64,000 nt of DNA from Erythroxylum novogranatense (Eukaryota > Streptophyta > Magnoliopsida > Malpighiales > Erythroxylaceae): contig CM057231.1 in assembly GCA_029891385.1 (NCBI GenBank), forward strand, positions 19,437,300 through 19,501,299. The letters are read 5' to 3'. A program made the translations under genes and the position numbers. The first letter of the stretch is position 1; every line of letters starts with the position of its first letter. The notes below the pieces were generated by a model. It was not told the DNA's origin. It made no database searches and saw nothing but the letters and a program-made list of their open reading frames with translations. This document shows positions 34,433 to 44,455 of this stretch, piece after piece.

Positions 34433-35383
34433 GTAAGATCATTTAAATCTTTTGGAATTTTTGGAAGGATTTTAGTTCATGGAGTTTAGAAAATCTATGG
34501 GTTTAAGTATTCTAGCACCAATTTTAGTGATTCTACTTTGTGGGATTTTCAATTGAAAGGGTATTTTTTTATTGTATAAAGGGGATTAAAGAGGCAAGAG
34601 GAACAAGAGAAGAGGCATTTTGAGCAAGTCTTTAAGCAAGGAAATCAAGGTGGCTTACATGTTTATAATAGAGTTATGAGCTACTAATGTCTTTTTTTCC
34701 AAGACAAGAAAACAAAATGATTTCAACTACTTCATAAATGTTGCTTTTAATGATTTTGAGTGATTTGAGAAATTGCCACATGTTGGAGTATGAATTTTGA
34801 TTATAAAATGGAAAATGGTTTTGAATATTTATGTAATGCCTTGAAACATGTCATGACATTTTATATGAATGAAAAGATGTTAAAGCATGAAAGTATGAGC
34901 ATATGATAAAATGATTTGATCATGATTATGTGCTTTTGTTTGGGCGAGAGTGGAACCATTATGTTCGTCATGTGCACGTTGACAAAAAATTTCTCCCAGC
35001 TGCCCGTTTGTGGCATATGAGCTCCGAAAAGTGGACTCATTCTGTTCATGGGGTAAACTTCAGTTTCTCCATTCTGTTTCCATGGAACCCTCGAGCTATT
35101 TGTTTGTGCACTGCATCTTTGAAATTATTAAGTTTGCTGCATAATTTGGGTGTTCTACAGTGATGGTTAAATGTACTTTGCTAAGTTGAGGTGAAAACAT
35201 TTTTAACTATAAGTTTTGAGCAAAAAGATCGTGAAATTGACTGAGAATTTGAGAATAAAGCATTTTATAAATTCACTATTACTTTTATAAGACAATTGAA
35301 CATTTCAACGATTTTGTTTATTCTTTATTATAAACTTGTTACCTACAAGCTTTCAAGCTCACCCCCTTTTATCCCATCTTCAG
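34433..35383 (+). other. Putative intron in Y 5' LTR
   Basis: Donor AG/GTAAGA at 34433, branch-like CTCAC at 35358-35362, a pyrimidine run and acceptor ATCTTCAG/G ending 35383; 951 bp. Element X has the same arrangement. Contains the foldback at 34972-35111. Confidence 0.5.
34972..35111 (+). other. Conserved foldback block in Y LTR
   Basis: GTGCAC at both edges (34972-34977, 35106-35111) with a hairpin TGAGCTCCGAAAAGTGGACTCA-like at 35018-35039 (stem TGAG.TCC/GGACTCA). The block is better conserved between Y and X (46612-46751; X stem GAG.TCC/GGACTC) than what surrounds it. Copies also lie at 41420-41560 and 53405-53545. Confidence 0.55.
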
Positions 35384-35676
35384 GTGATAGCTAAGAGACC
35401 AAGTGATCAAGAGCCTAAGGGCATTTCTCGAAATTTTCTTATTTTGTAGTTTGAGTTAATTTTGGGAAAGCAAGAAGTTTGTTTGTTCAAGGACTTTTTG
35501 TAATATGAGATTTTGAGACGATGATGTAATGTGGCTTGGAATGCCATTAAACATTTGTAAAACTTTATTCTTTTGATGTTAATGAAATGTGAATGGTGCA
35601 TTGATGATGTGAATTGAAATTAGACACACGTGAAGAAGTAATCAACTTGAATTGATGATTTTGGAGCATAAATCAT

Positions 35677-35677
<1 letters not shown>

Positions 35678-35711
<34 letters not shown>
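35678..35711 (+). repeat. (AT)n microsatellite in Y 5' LTR
   Basis: Uninterrupted AT dinucleotide run; the matching run in the 3' LTR is at about 42115-42143. Confidence 0.9.
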
Positions 35712-35714
<3 letters not shown>

Positions 35715-36078
35715 ATGCATAAGCAAGATACTATGGAAAGGAAGATAGGAATTATAACTGATCAGATATAGCTGAAGGTGATCAGACAAATGAGTTGAGA
35801 TTTGAGAGTTTAATGAAATCATTTTGGTAGCTGAATGGTTATGCTGAGAACATTCCAAGTTTGCATAGTGCAAAATCTCAAGTCTTCCATAAGGGAAAAA
35901 TTCGTGTTTTGACTTTAGGGAAAAATCTAGATTGATCTACGATGAATTTGACAAGTTGTCTTCATGGAAGTTGTAGCTTGTCTTTCTAGCTTTATCATGC
36001 TATAAAGTATGAAATTTTAGATATTGGAGTCAAAAATTATGCTCCTTATAAGTGGAGATGCTTAGGAGTATAGGACGT

Positions 36079-36285
36079 ATCGTCTGGTGATGACGTGTCG
36101 TCTGGTGAGGACGTATTTTTGGTGAAAACGTATCGTCTGGTGATGACATATCATCTGTTGAGGACGCTTTGTCTAGTGAGGATGCTTAGCCTAGTGAGGA
36201 TGTATCGTCTGGTGAGGATGCTTTGTTTGGTGATGATGTATCATCTAGTGATGTCATATCATCTGGTGATGACGTCATATTGTAT
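36079..36285 (+). repeat. 18-bp minisatellite in Y 5' LTR
   Basis: About eleven or twelve units of the type TCGTCTGGTGAGGACGTA, some with TGACGT. The 3' LTR holds about ten units (43819-43999) in a different order of variants, so the array changed length after insertion or during replication. Because 18 is a multiple of 3, both strands show long open frames (SSPDDTSSPDD-like), which are artefacts. Confidence 0.88.
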
Positions 36286-37227
36286 GGTGCACTGTTCATC
36301 TGATCATATCGTTTGGTCCCATTTTTGACCCTGTAGAAGATAGAATTTGCCTTTAAGGTCTGCATGAAAGTTGTAGATCTTGAAGTCATCTTTCGAACCA
36401 TCTAAAGAACACCATAATCTGATGTCTCTAGAGAATGCTAATTGCAAGATATCTTCTGTGTATTGTTCATAACCTTCTTTTGATCACTGTTCCTATTATA
36501 TCTTCTGGTCCAATTCTCATCCTTTAAATGGAAAAATCTCATTTCAATGTCTTCATAAAAGATGTAGATATTGAAGTCCTCTTTCGAATCCTTTAAGAAT
36601 GACCTTGATATGATATCCCTAGAGCAAGTTATGCCTTTTGTCCCGAAATAGGTTTAATATGGTTGAGGACAGACCTTATTTGATATCCTTCGACCAATCT
36701 TTGTTGTCCGACCTCCAAATGAAGTGATTCTTGAAGGAATAGATTCCTCACACATTGTGCTATCTATCCATTAAAAAATTGATAGCATTCCAAATTGATT
36801 GGAAAAAGGTTTTGATTGAAGGAAAGTGAAGGAATCTGTTAGAATAGTATAAATTGGTGTTATTTTATTGAACATGCTTCGACATTTTGAATATATTTGG
36901 ATTTACAGGGTTCCAACTGAGATGATTTCCATTTTGGAGTAAATTAGAGACGTAGGTTTACAAATTATATGAAGAGGTCAAATTCTGATTCAACCTCTAA
37001 GATGTTCAATATCTGGATGGAAGTTAAGCATAGAATATTTGCTTCAATATAAGAATGATTTCACAAAATAGGGCCCGATGGTTACGATATTAGAGATTGA
37101 AGATGAATCGAGGATGACTAATGAGGGTTAATTAGAATAACCATACATGATAACAAGTACAAGCACATGTTTTATAACTCCGAATGTTGAGCTCCGGAAG
37201 CAGCAAGAGTTGGGTTTCGGAATCAGT

Positions 37228-37345
37228 GCCCAACAGTTATGGTATCAGAGTAAGAGTTTGGTTCCAAAATCGATGCCTAATAGTTATGGTATCAGAGAAA
37301 ACATTGGGTTCCAGAACTAGTGCGCAACAATTATGGTATCAGAGC
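37228..37345 (+). promoter_or_regulatory. Triple LTR-end plus primer-site repeat in Y
   Basis: TGGTATCAGAG occurs at 37240-37250, 37287-37297 and 37334-37345 (with final C), each 47 bp apart and each preceded by an LTR-end-like TGCCCAACA, TGCCTAATA or TGCGCAACA. The 3' LTR ends with the matching units (primer-site copies at 54828-54839 and 54875-54886), then CCCAACA and the TSD. So two primer sites are inside the LTR and only the third acts as the primer site now. Confidence 0.85.
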
Positions 37346-40300
37346 CCAAAATTGAGATCTTACATAGGTAACTTTTGAAATATGTGTCAATCACAAAGGC
37401 AATTGTTAAAAGTTCGAGCAAATAGACTAAGTAAGAAGAGAATGATGATCTGGCAGAATGTGAGACAATGAAAAATTTATAAAGGATTAAAAATAAGAAA
37501 TATTACATAGTTCGATAAGTAAACATAGATGCAGTATTTTTGATTATGTAAATGAATATGGTGACAAAATTTTGTTGTGAATATGTACTTGAATGATATG
37601 GATTTGAAAATATTTGCATGAATCGATTGAGAAGAAATAGAGACATAAGTGGAAATGACAAGATTTAAGGTGTACAAGCAAAGGGAAATTGAAAGGTTTA
37701 ACTTGAAAGTTAGAATGATTGTTTGATTGCTGTGATAAGAGTTATGATCTGGTATAAGAAGATATTAGTAGAATTGAGATTGTTGATGAAGTTACAATGA
37801 GTAATGAATTCAAAGATAAAGAGAAAATATCGTCTAAGATCAATAGAGATCAAAGTATCAATTGTGTAAGATATAAATTGGTGAATTCAGGGAGATAAAT
37901 ATGTGGACAAAATGGGATGATTTGATGATGCACATCTAAGCATATGTGACAGTAATTATGTCTACTACTCCATTGAGTTTTGTCAATTAGAATGTTATGA
38001 CCTTGTAAGAACGATAGAAATTGGTCTTCCCGAGGTATTAAGAATAGCTAATAAAGTGATGATGATAACAGATGATTGATAAAGATTACTTGAACAGTAT
38101 AGATGATAGTAGCAAGAAATCTTCTTTAGAAGAAGAATTTTATTGAATTAGGTTAAGTAGATCAGATAATTTATATTAAGAATGATTAATGAAAAAATAA
38201 ATCAGAAATAATATTGGAGTCCTAATCCTGATGGAGACTCAAACATAAGATATAGGATATGTTATCGGGAGTATATGCATTTCTTGATGTAAAGTTTACA
38301 ACTATGTGATTGGATTCTTGAAATTAAGGTGACATTAATTACTAATATGAGGAGTATATAGGTCCATGCTATATTTTATGTAAATGTGTTCGGGAGATAC
38401 AAATTTGACTTGATGAATGTATTACAACCACAGGAAGTTAAGTTTGCAAATAAATTGAAATGCATGGGGAAACTAGTATGAATAAGCAAACATTAGAAAA
38501 ATTCAATGTGAAATTAGAGGAAATCGAATGAATTGAGAAAATCATTCGAGAAAGAAAGTGAATTGGAAAATTGAAAATGACTTGAGACAATGCTACCTTA
38601 TTAAGGAATTAGTTATTTAAGGAATTATGAGAACTAATCATGGGCATATGGAGTGTGATAATAATTGTTTGAGTTAACAATAGTACTATGGTTTTGAAGA
38701 TTAAAGCGATCCAAGCAAAATTTGATGATATATTAAATGTATTCAAAAAGTTGAGAAGAATAGTTTGAATACTTGAAGATAAACATGTAAATTGTATGAG
38801 TAATGAAAGTAAAGAGAATTTTGAGGAATTATACTGATATTAATTATATCATACGAATATGGAGATTTTATAGTATACAATGATGTTGTATAAGAAATTT
38901 GGATAAAATCCAATGCAGTATAATAAAGTGATTTTACATGTATGGAGACAACTAAAAGTCTTATGAGTTGACTATTTGATACATGATTTAGAGTTTCTAT
39001 AGTAGTGATTGCTTTGAAAGTTTGGAGATAGTATATATAGGAACATCTTAGATATATACATTCATGTACAGATCATTAAAGTTTGAGATAATTATTGAGT
39101 TGAGCAAAATTGAATATGAAACTAAGACAATTGATATAAGTACTGAAAGACTATGATTGTACAAAGGAGTAATTCCAAGTAAAGTTAGTGTTATATTTGA
39201 TACATTAAGCAAAAATTTGATAATGAGGTTATCAGATCTAGTACAAAAAGGAGCATAGAATGTGGAGTTGAAGTTTGGGCAAATCAAAGTACTATTTGCT
39301 ATGGAATTGAAGATCAGTTTCACATGAAAGGATTAACCAAGCTCAAATTGAGGGTTCAGAAATCGTGAATCTTATTAAGAGTTTGAAAACAGGTCTGAAT
39401 TTTGGATCAAATAGGAAGAATGATACAATGTGATTGAAATAAGAAGTATATGTATTGTTAAAGATGATTGAACAAACAGATTGTTAGAAAAGTACAAATG
39501 ATAACATAAGTTATACATCCTAGTAGGAATACGCCGAAACATTATTGAGCGACTAAGAATGCAGAATCAAGTGAGTGAATGTTTGAATTGCCGACGTTCT
39601 TAACCGTCAAAGATATGCTTAAAGCTTATACCTTGGGGTTTATAAGAACATGAGATTAAAGTATAGCTCTATTTGATTTTAAGCATTGAAATCATTCTCA
39701 TAGTGATTTCATTATAATACTGTATGAGGAGTTAAATAATAGAAAGAGTTGTTTGCTTTTTTATTATGATGATTAAGGCCTAAAAACGATTGAAGGCCAG
39801 AATTGATGGAGATGTTACTGATAGGTGAAATTGATCAATATTAGAACTTAAGTGATTCAAGAAGGATGAATGATTTAGGTGGATCAACGCCAAAGGCATG
39901 GAATACAGTAAGATAGACGTAAGAGTTAAGTGTACTGACGCTATAGTGATATGAATTATTAAGTGAAAGATAAATTTATCTTTGAGGGTATCACTGTGCC
40001 AAGGTGTGCTCAAGTTAGGAAAGAGGATTAGCTAAGCCTGACATAATAGTTATGAGAAGTGCTACTGAAGAAAGATGTCTTAGATTCATAATGTAATATA
40101 TGTGAGTATTTTAAGAAATATTGATATGATATGATATTGGTGTTATCCACACAGGAAGTGAAAAATTGTGAGTAATCCAAAATATATTGAGGGAATAAAT
40201 AAGATAGTGTGAAGTCTAAATAAGTCATAGAAGAATGGATTGAATTCGTTGGCTAAGGTCATTAGAAAGAAAATTATTGGAGTGATTAAGTTAAATAGAA

Positions 40301-40389
40301 AACGGAGAAGCACAATAGGAAGCATACCCCTGCCCTTAGATCAGTTAGGTAAGAATTTCAAAGACAAAATTCTTTTAGGGCGGGAGAAT
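37346..40389 (+). pseudogene. Decayed gag-pol of Y
   Basis: No frame longer than about 90 codons. RNase H can still be read at about 38920-39200: a degraded RQLK, YLIHDLEF, IALKVWR, YIHSCTDH.SLR and LNMKLRQLI.VLKDYDC, which match the gypsy order ASRQLK, HDLEL, ALKIWRHYLYG, TDHKSLKY, LNMRQRRW.E.LKDYD. Text before 38400 probably covers gag and protease; text at 39830-40200 resembles the integrase C-terminus. X aligns over much of this. A polypurine-like run GGGCGGGAGAAT precedes the 3' LTR. Confidence 0.75.
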
Positions 40390-40865
40390 TGTTGGACCCC
40401 AATTTTTTCAATTATTATTGATTTATTTGTTTCATTATTTTTAGAATTGAGTCATTAATTTGATGGGTATAAATAGAGATTTGAAATTAGATGGAAAGAT
40501 TTGAATTAAGTTAGAGTTAATATGGTGTTTAAGAAGATTAAAGGAGTTAGGAGGTAAATGAAAGAAGGGGAAAAATGGGAAGACCAAAGGAGAGGAGGGG
40601 TATTTTTGAAAGGACAAGACCAAAATGTGGTCTTGTTTAAGAAGAAGAAAAAATGTGAATTGGGAGAGAGGAAGAGAAATAACGAATCAAAGAGAGAAAG
40701 AAGAGAGAATTCGGCGGTTGAGAGAAAAGAAAGGAGTTGAGCTAGGGCTTCTTCATTTCTTAGCTTTTGAGAGAGATTTTGAAGTGGTTGAAGAAGAGAA
40801 AAAGGTAGAGGAAGAGAAGAGCTTCCATTTAAGCTAAAGATCTCTTCATTTGGTGAAGAACCAAG

Positions 40866-41832
40866 GTAAGAACACCTAAATCTTTTGGGATTTTTGGAAA
40901 GATTTTAGTTTATGGGGTTTAGAAAATCCATGGGTTTAAGTATTCTAGCACCAATTTTAGTGATTGTGCTTTGTGGGATTTTCAAATGAAAACCCTATTG
41001 AGTGGAATTTTTTGTTATTGTATAAAGGGGATCAAAAAGGCAAGAGGAACAAGAGAAGAGGCATTTTGAGCAAGTCTTTAAGCAAGGAAATCAAGGTGGG
41101 TTACATGTTTATAATTGAGTTATGAGCTATTAATGTCTTTTTTTTCCAAGACAAGAAAACAAAATGATTTCAACTACTTCATAAACGTTGCTTTTAATGC
41201 TTTTGAGTGATTTGAGAAATTGCCATATGTTGGTGTATGAATTTTAATTATAAAATGGAGAACGGTTTTGAAATATTTATGTAATGCCTTGAAATATGTC
41301 ATGGCATTTTGTATGAATGAAAAGATGTGAAAGCATGAAAATATGAGTATATGATAAAATGATTTGAGCATAATTATGTGCTTTTGTTTGGGTGAGAGTG
41401 GAACCATTTTGTTCATCACGTGCACGTTGACAAAAACCTTCTCCTGGTTACCCGCTTGTGGTATATGAGCTCCGAAAAGTGAACTCATTCTATTCATGGG
41501 GTAAACTTTGGTTTCTCCATTCTGTTTCCATGGAACTCTCAAGCCATTTGCTTGTGCATTGCGTCTTTAAAATTGTTAAGTTTGCTGCATAATTTGAGTG
41601 TTCTGCAGTGATGGTTAAATGTACTTTGCTATGTTGAGGTGGGGACATTTTTGACTATAAGTTTTGAACAAAAAGATCATGAAATTGATTGAGAATTTGA
41701 TAACGAAGCGTTTTATAAATTCACTATAAGTTTTATAAGACAAATGAACATTTCAACGATTTTGGTTATTCTTTGTTATAAACTTGTTACCCACAAGCTT
41801 TCAAGCTCACCCCCCTTTTATCTCATCTTCAG
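40866..41832 (+). other. Putative intron in Y 3' LTR
   Basis: Donor G/GTAAGA at 40866, CTCAC and pyrimidines, acceptor CTTCAG/G ending 41832; 967 bp. Sites are unchanged from the 5' LTR. Confidence 0.5.
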
Positions 41833-42112
41833 GTGATAGCTAAGAGACCAAGCGATTAAGAGCCTAAGGGAATTTCTCCAAATTTGCTTATTTTGTAGTT
41901 TGAGTTGATTTTGGAAAAGCAAGAAGTTTGTTTGTTCAAGGACCTTTTGTAATTTGAGATTTTGAGATGATGACGTAATATGACTTGGAATGCCATTAAA
42001 GATTTGTAAAACTTTATTCTTTTGATGTTAATGAAATGTAAATAGTGCATAGATGATGTGAGTTGAAATTAGACACGTGAAGAAGTAATCAACTTAAGTT
42101 GATGATTTTAGA

Positions 42113-42151
<39 letters not shown>

Positions 42152-42283
42152 ATGTAGTTGAAGGTAATGCGACAAATGAGTTGAGATACTTTATTAAGTT
42201 TAAGTATAACCTTTTTGACTCAATCAATATGTATGGTAGAATCTAATTGATTCATACTTAAAGTATTGGATCTCTTGTTTTAG

Positions 42284-42409
42284 TTAGTTAAGAGGATTCA
42301 TGGAAAGAACCGGTTCAAAGTCGTGATCAATTACTTTTTCAAATCTGGCTGCAGCTGCACGAGCCCTTCCCGCGTGCCATAAATGACCTACAAATAAGTA
42401 GAACCCTAA
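42284..42409 (-). pseudogene. psbC: psbC 3' fragment (plastid-derived)
   Basis: Minus strand encodes about 41 residues ending in the normal stop: [18 protein letters not shown] then [16 protein letters not shown]. This is the C-terminus of CP43, the photosystem II core antenna protein, with a few changes (for example G to R, R to H) expected of unselected nuclear copies. No promoter or start; not functional. 42188-42283 beyond the stop is probably the plastid spacer after psbC. Confidence 0.92.
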
Positions 42410-42428
42410 AAAAAAAAGGGAAGTAGGC

Positions 42429-42997
42429 ATTGCTTTGAATTTGGAATCCAATAATGTTGGTGTTGTATTGATGGGTGATGATTTGATGATATAAGAGGGA
42501 AGTTTTGTAAAAGCAACAAGAAGAATTGCTCAGATATTAGTGAGTGAGGCTTATTTGGGTCGTGTTATAAATGCCCTCGCTAAACCTATTGACGATTGAG
42601 GTGAAATTTCTGCTTCTGATTCTAAGTTAATTGAATCTCCCGCACTAGATATTATTTCAAGATGTTCCATATATGAGCCTCTTCGAACCAGACTTATTGC
42701 CATTGATTCAATGATCCCTTCAAATTCATTAAAATTTCATGTACTGATTCTTTTGCAGAATTAGAAGCCTTTGCCTAATTCACTTCTGATCTCGATAAAG
42801 CTACTCAGAATCAGTTGGCATAAGGTCAACGATTACGCGAGTTACTCAAACAATCTCAATCAACCCCTCTCACAATTAAGGAACATATAATGACTATTTA
42901 TACAGGAACGAATGGTTATCTTGATTCATTAGAAATTGGCCAAGTAAGGAAATTTTTTGTTGAGTTGCGTACCTATTTAAAAATGACTAAACCACAG
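42429..42997 (+). pseudogene. atpA: atpA fragment with internal deletion (plastid-derived)
   Basis: Reads [34 protein letters not shown] and [16 protein letters not shown], then jumps near 42718 to [28 protein letters not shown] and [21 protein letters not shown]. This is the ATP synthase CF1 alpha subunit lacking about 180-190 central residues, which include most of the nucleotide-binding domain. Stops occur (for example after AKPIDD). Ends at TKPQ. Confidence 0.92.
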
Positions 42998-43002
42998 TGT
43001 GA

Positions 43003-43109
43003 ATTAAAGATACCACTGAATTGAATTGGGTCCATGAATCTAAGAAATAGTGAGAATTCTTGAACTCTCTCAATTTGAAAATCCAAGATTTGAATTGATG
43101 TCTTTTCAT
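43003..43109 (-). pseudogene. ycf2: ycf2 5' fragment (plastid-derived)
   Basis: Minus strand starts ATG at 43109 and reads [11 protein letters not shown] then [15 protein letters not shown], the N-terminus of plastid Ycf2, with a short deletion after residue 14. An AGGAGG run upstream (about 43117-43122 on the minus strand) is the native leader. About 35 codons remain of more than 2000. Confidence 0.9.
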
Positions 43110-43199
43110 TGATTCCTCCTAAATTGGATTGATTTATCCTAAAGATTTCATTTCAATTGGAATTTGGTAAAATAGATACTCCTAAACAAATTAATTATG

Positions 43200-43272
43200 T
43201 GTCAGGAACCAGATTTGAACTGGTGACACGAGGATTTTCAGTCCTCTGCTCTACTAGCTGAGCTATCCTGAC
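43200..43272 (-). tRNA. trnF-GAA: tRNA-Phe(GAA), plastid-derived
   Basis: 73 nt on the minus strand. Acceptor arm GTCAGGA pairs with TCCTGAC plus A; anticodon loop ACTGAAAATC has GAA; the T loop GTTCAAATC is kept. All arms look pairable, so the fold is intact, yet it lies in a nuclear LTR and has the plastid type sequence. Whether it is transcribed is unknown. Confidence 0.93.
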
Positions 43273-43681
43273 CATTTCCAATGTGTCATCTTCCTTATTT
43301 GAATAATTTACATTTTAATAATTTACTAAAGGTCTCGGGTCTATGTCAATTAAAAAAAATCAGAAAGTATTCTAAAATCCTATCCAGGACTTGGAATTTT
43401 TTTTAAATGGGACTTTGTAAGTTTCAGTCTGAGTAATAATTTGGATTGGTAATTATTAAAATTGACAATTTAGTTCAGACAAAGCAAGGTACTATTTCTA
43501 CTACTATGTTAATACATAAATGGTTTCAAAATGAATAGTTATAGAACACTCACGTCGAAAAAATGATTTGAACCTTTTCTTTTCAGAAACTTCATAAACT
43601 AGTTAATTCAACCCTTCTTGTTCAATGTCGAATTGATAACCTATGCATAAAGTAAATTCTTTGGATTTGAAGAAAAAAAAG
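43273..43681 (-). other. trnL-trnF spacer (plastid-derived)
   Basis: Minus strand has TTGACATAGACCCGAGACC and then TTTAGTAAATT before trnF, as in plastid trnL-trnF spacers. The remainder to 43681 is AT-rich and probably the same spacer. No gene. Confidence 0.75.
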
Positions 43682-43818
43682 GATGAATTTGACAAGTTGT
43701 CTTCATGGAAGTTGTAGTTTGTCTTTCTAGCTTTCCAACATTATAAAGTATGAAACTTTTGGATATCGGAGTCAAAAGTTATGGTCTTTATAAGAGGAGA
43801 TGCTCAGGAGTATAGGAA

Positions 43819-43999
43819 GTATCGTCTGGTGATGACATGTTGTCTGGTGAGGACGTATCATCTAGTGAAGACGTATCGGCTGGTGATGATGTGTCATCTG
43901 GTGAGGACGTATCATCTAGTGAAGACGTATCGTCTGGTGATGACATGTCATCTGGTGAGGACGCTTCGTCTGGTGATGTCATATCATCTGGTAATGACA
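43819..43999 (+). repeat. 18-bp minisatellite in Y 3' LTR
   Basis: About ten units like TCGTCTGGTGATGACATG and TCATCTAGTGAAGACGTA, counterpart of 36079-36285. Confidence 0.88.
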
Positions 44000-44455
44000 T
44001 CATATCGTTTAGTGCACTGTTCATCTGATCTTATTGTTGGATCCCATTTTTAGCCATGTAGATGATCAAATTTGTCTTCAAGGTCTGCATGAAAGTTGTA
44101 GATCTTGAAGTCCTCTTTCGAACTATACAAAGAACACCTTAATCTGATGTCTCAAGAGAAAGCTACGCAAATTACAAGATATCTTCTGTGTACTGTTCAT
44201 AACCTTCTTCTGATCACTGCTCATCTTGTATCTTCTAGTCCAATTCTGAACCTTTAAATGATAAAATCTCACTTCAATGTCTGCATGAAAGATGTAGATA
44301 TTGAATTCCTCTTTTGTAGCCTTCAAGAATGACCTTGATCTGATATCCCTAGAGCAAGTTATGCCTTTTGTCCAAAAATAGGTTCAATATGGTTGAGGAC
44401 AGAACCTTGTTTGATTTCCTTCGGCCAATCTTTGTTATCTGACCTCCAAATGAAG

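Larger units (their letters stand above)
33974..37329 (+). repeat. 5' LTR of Y, 3356 bp
   Basis: Contains TATAAATA at 34032-34039, only about 58 bp from its start; a purine-rich leader; an intron-like segment (34433-35383); an (AT)n run at 35678-35711; an 18-bp minisatellite (36079-36285); and at its end three 47-bp-spaced units with primer-site copies. If the TATA box is used, U3 is very short and R-U5 exceeds 3 kb. Confidence 0.9.
42188..43681. other. Mosaic plastid DNA insert in Y 3' LTR
   Basis: About 1.5 kb of plastid-like sequence built of at least four pieces that are not neighbours in a typical plastid genome: psbC 3' end (-), atpA (+, internally deleted), ycf2 5' end (-), trnF with the trnL-trnF spacer (-). 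The 5' LTR of Y lacks it. Compared with that LTR, 139 bp (35802-35940) are missing at the site, so insertion came with a small deletion. An A run lies at the psbC/atpA junction (42408-42417). Direct plastid transfer is likeliest; transfer through plastid DNA in the mitochondrion is possible. Confidence 0.9.
40390..44455 (+). repeat. 3' LTR of Y, part 1
   Basis: Matches the 5' LTR from its start to the text CCTCCAAATGAAG. Broken by plastid-derived DNA (42188-43681), then by X at 44456. Without both, its length fits the 5' LTR. Confidence 0.9.

Noticed and set aside
42429..42997. A functional nuclear ATP synthase alpha gene.
   Set aside because: Stops, a large internal deletion and plastid-only sequence type show a dead plastid fragment.
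43788..44024. Long open frames on both strands with SPDDTSSPDD-like or SSGEDVSS-like repeats.
   Set aside because: They come from the 18-bp minisatellite, whose unit length is a multiple of 3; no start context or known domain.
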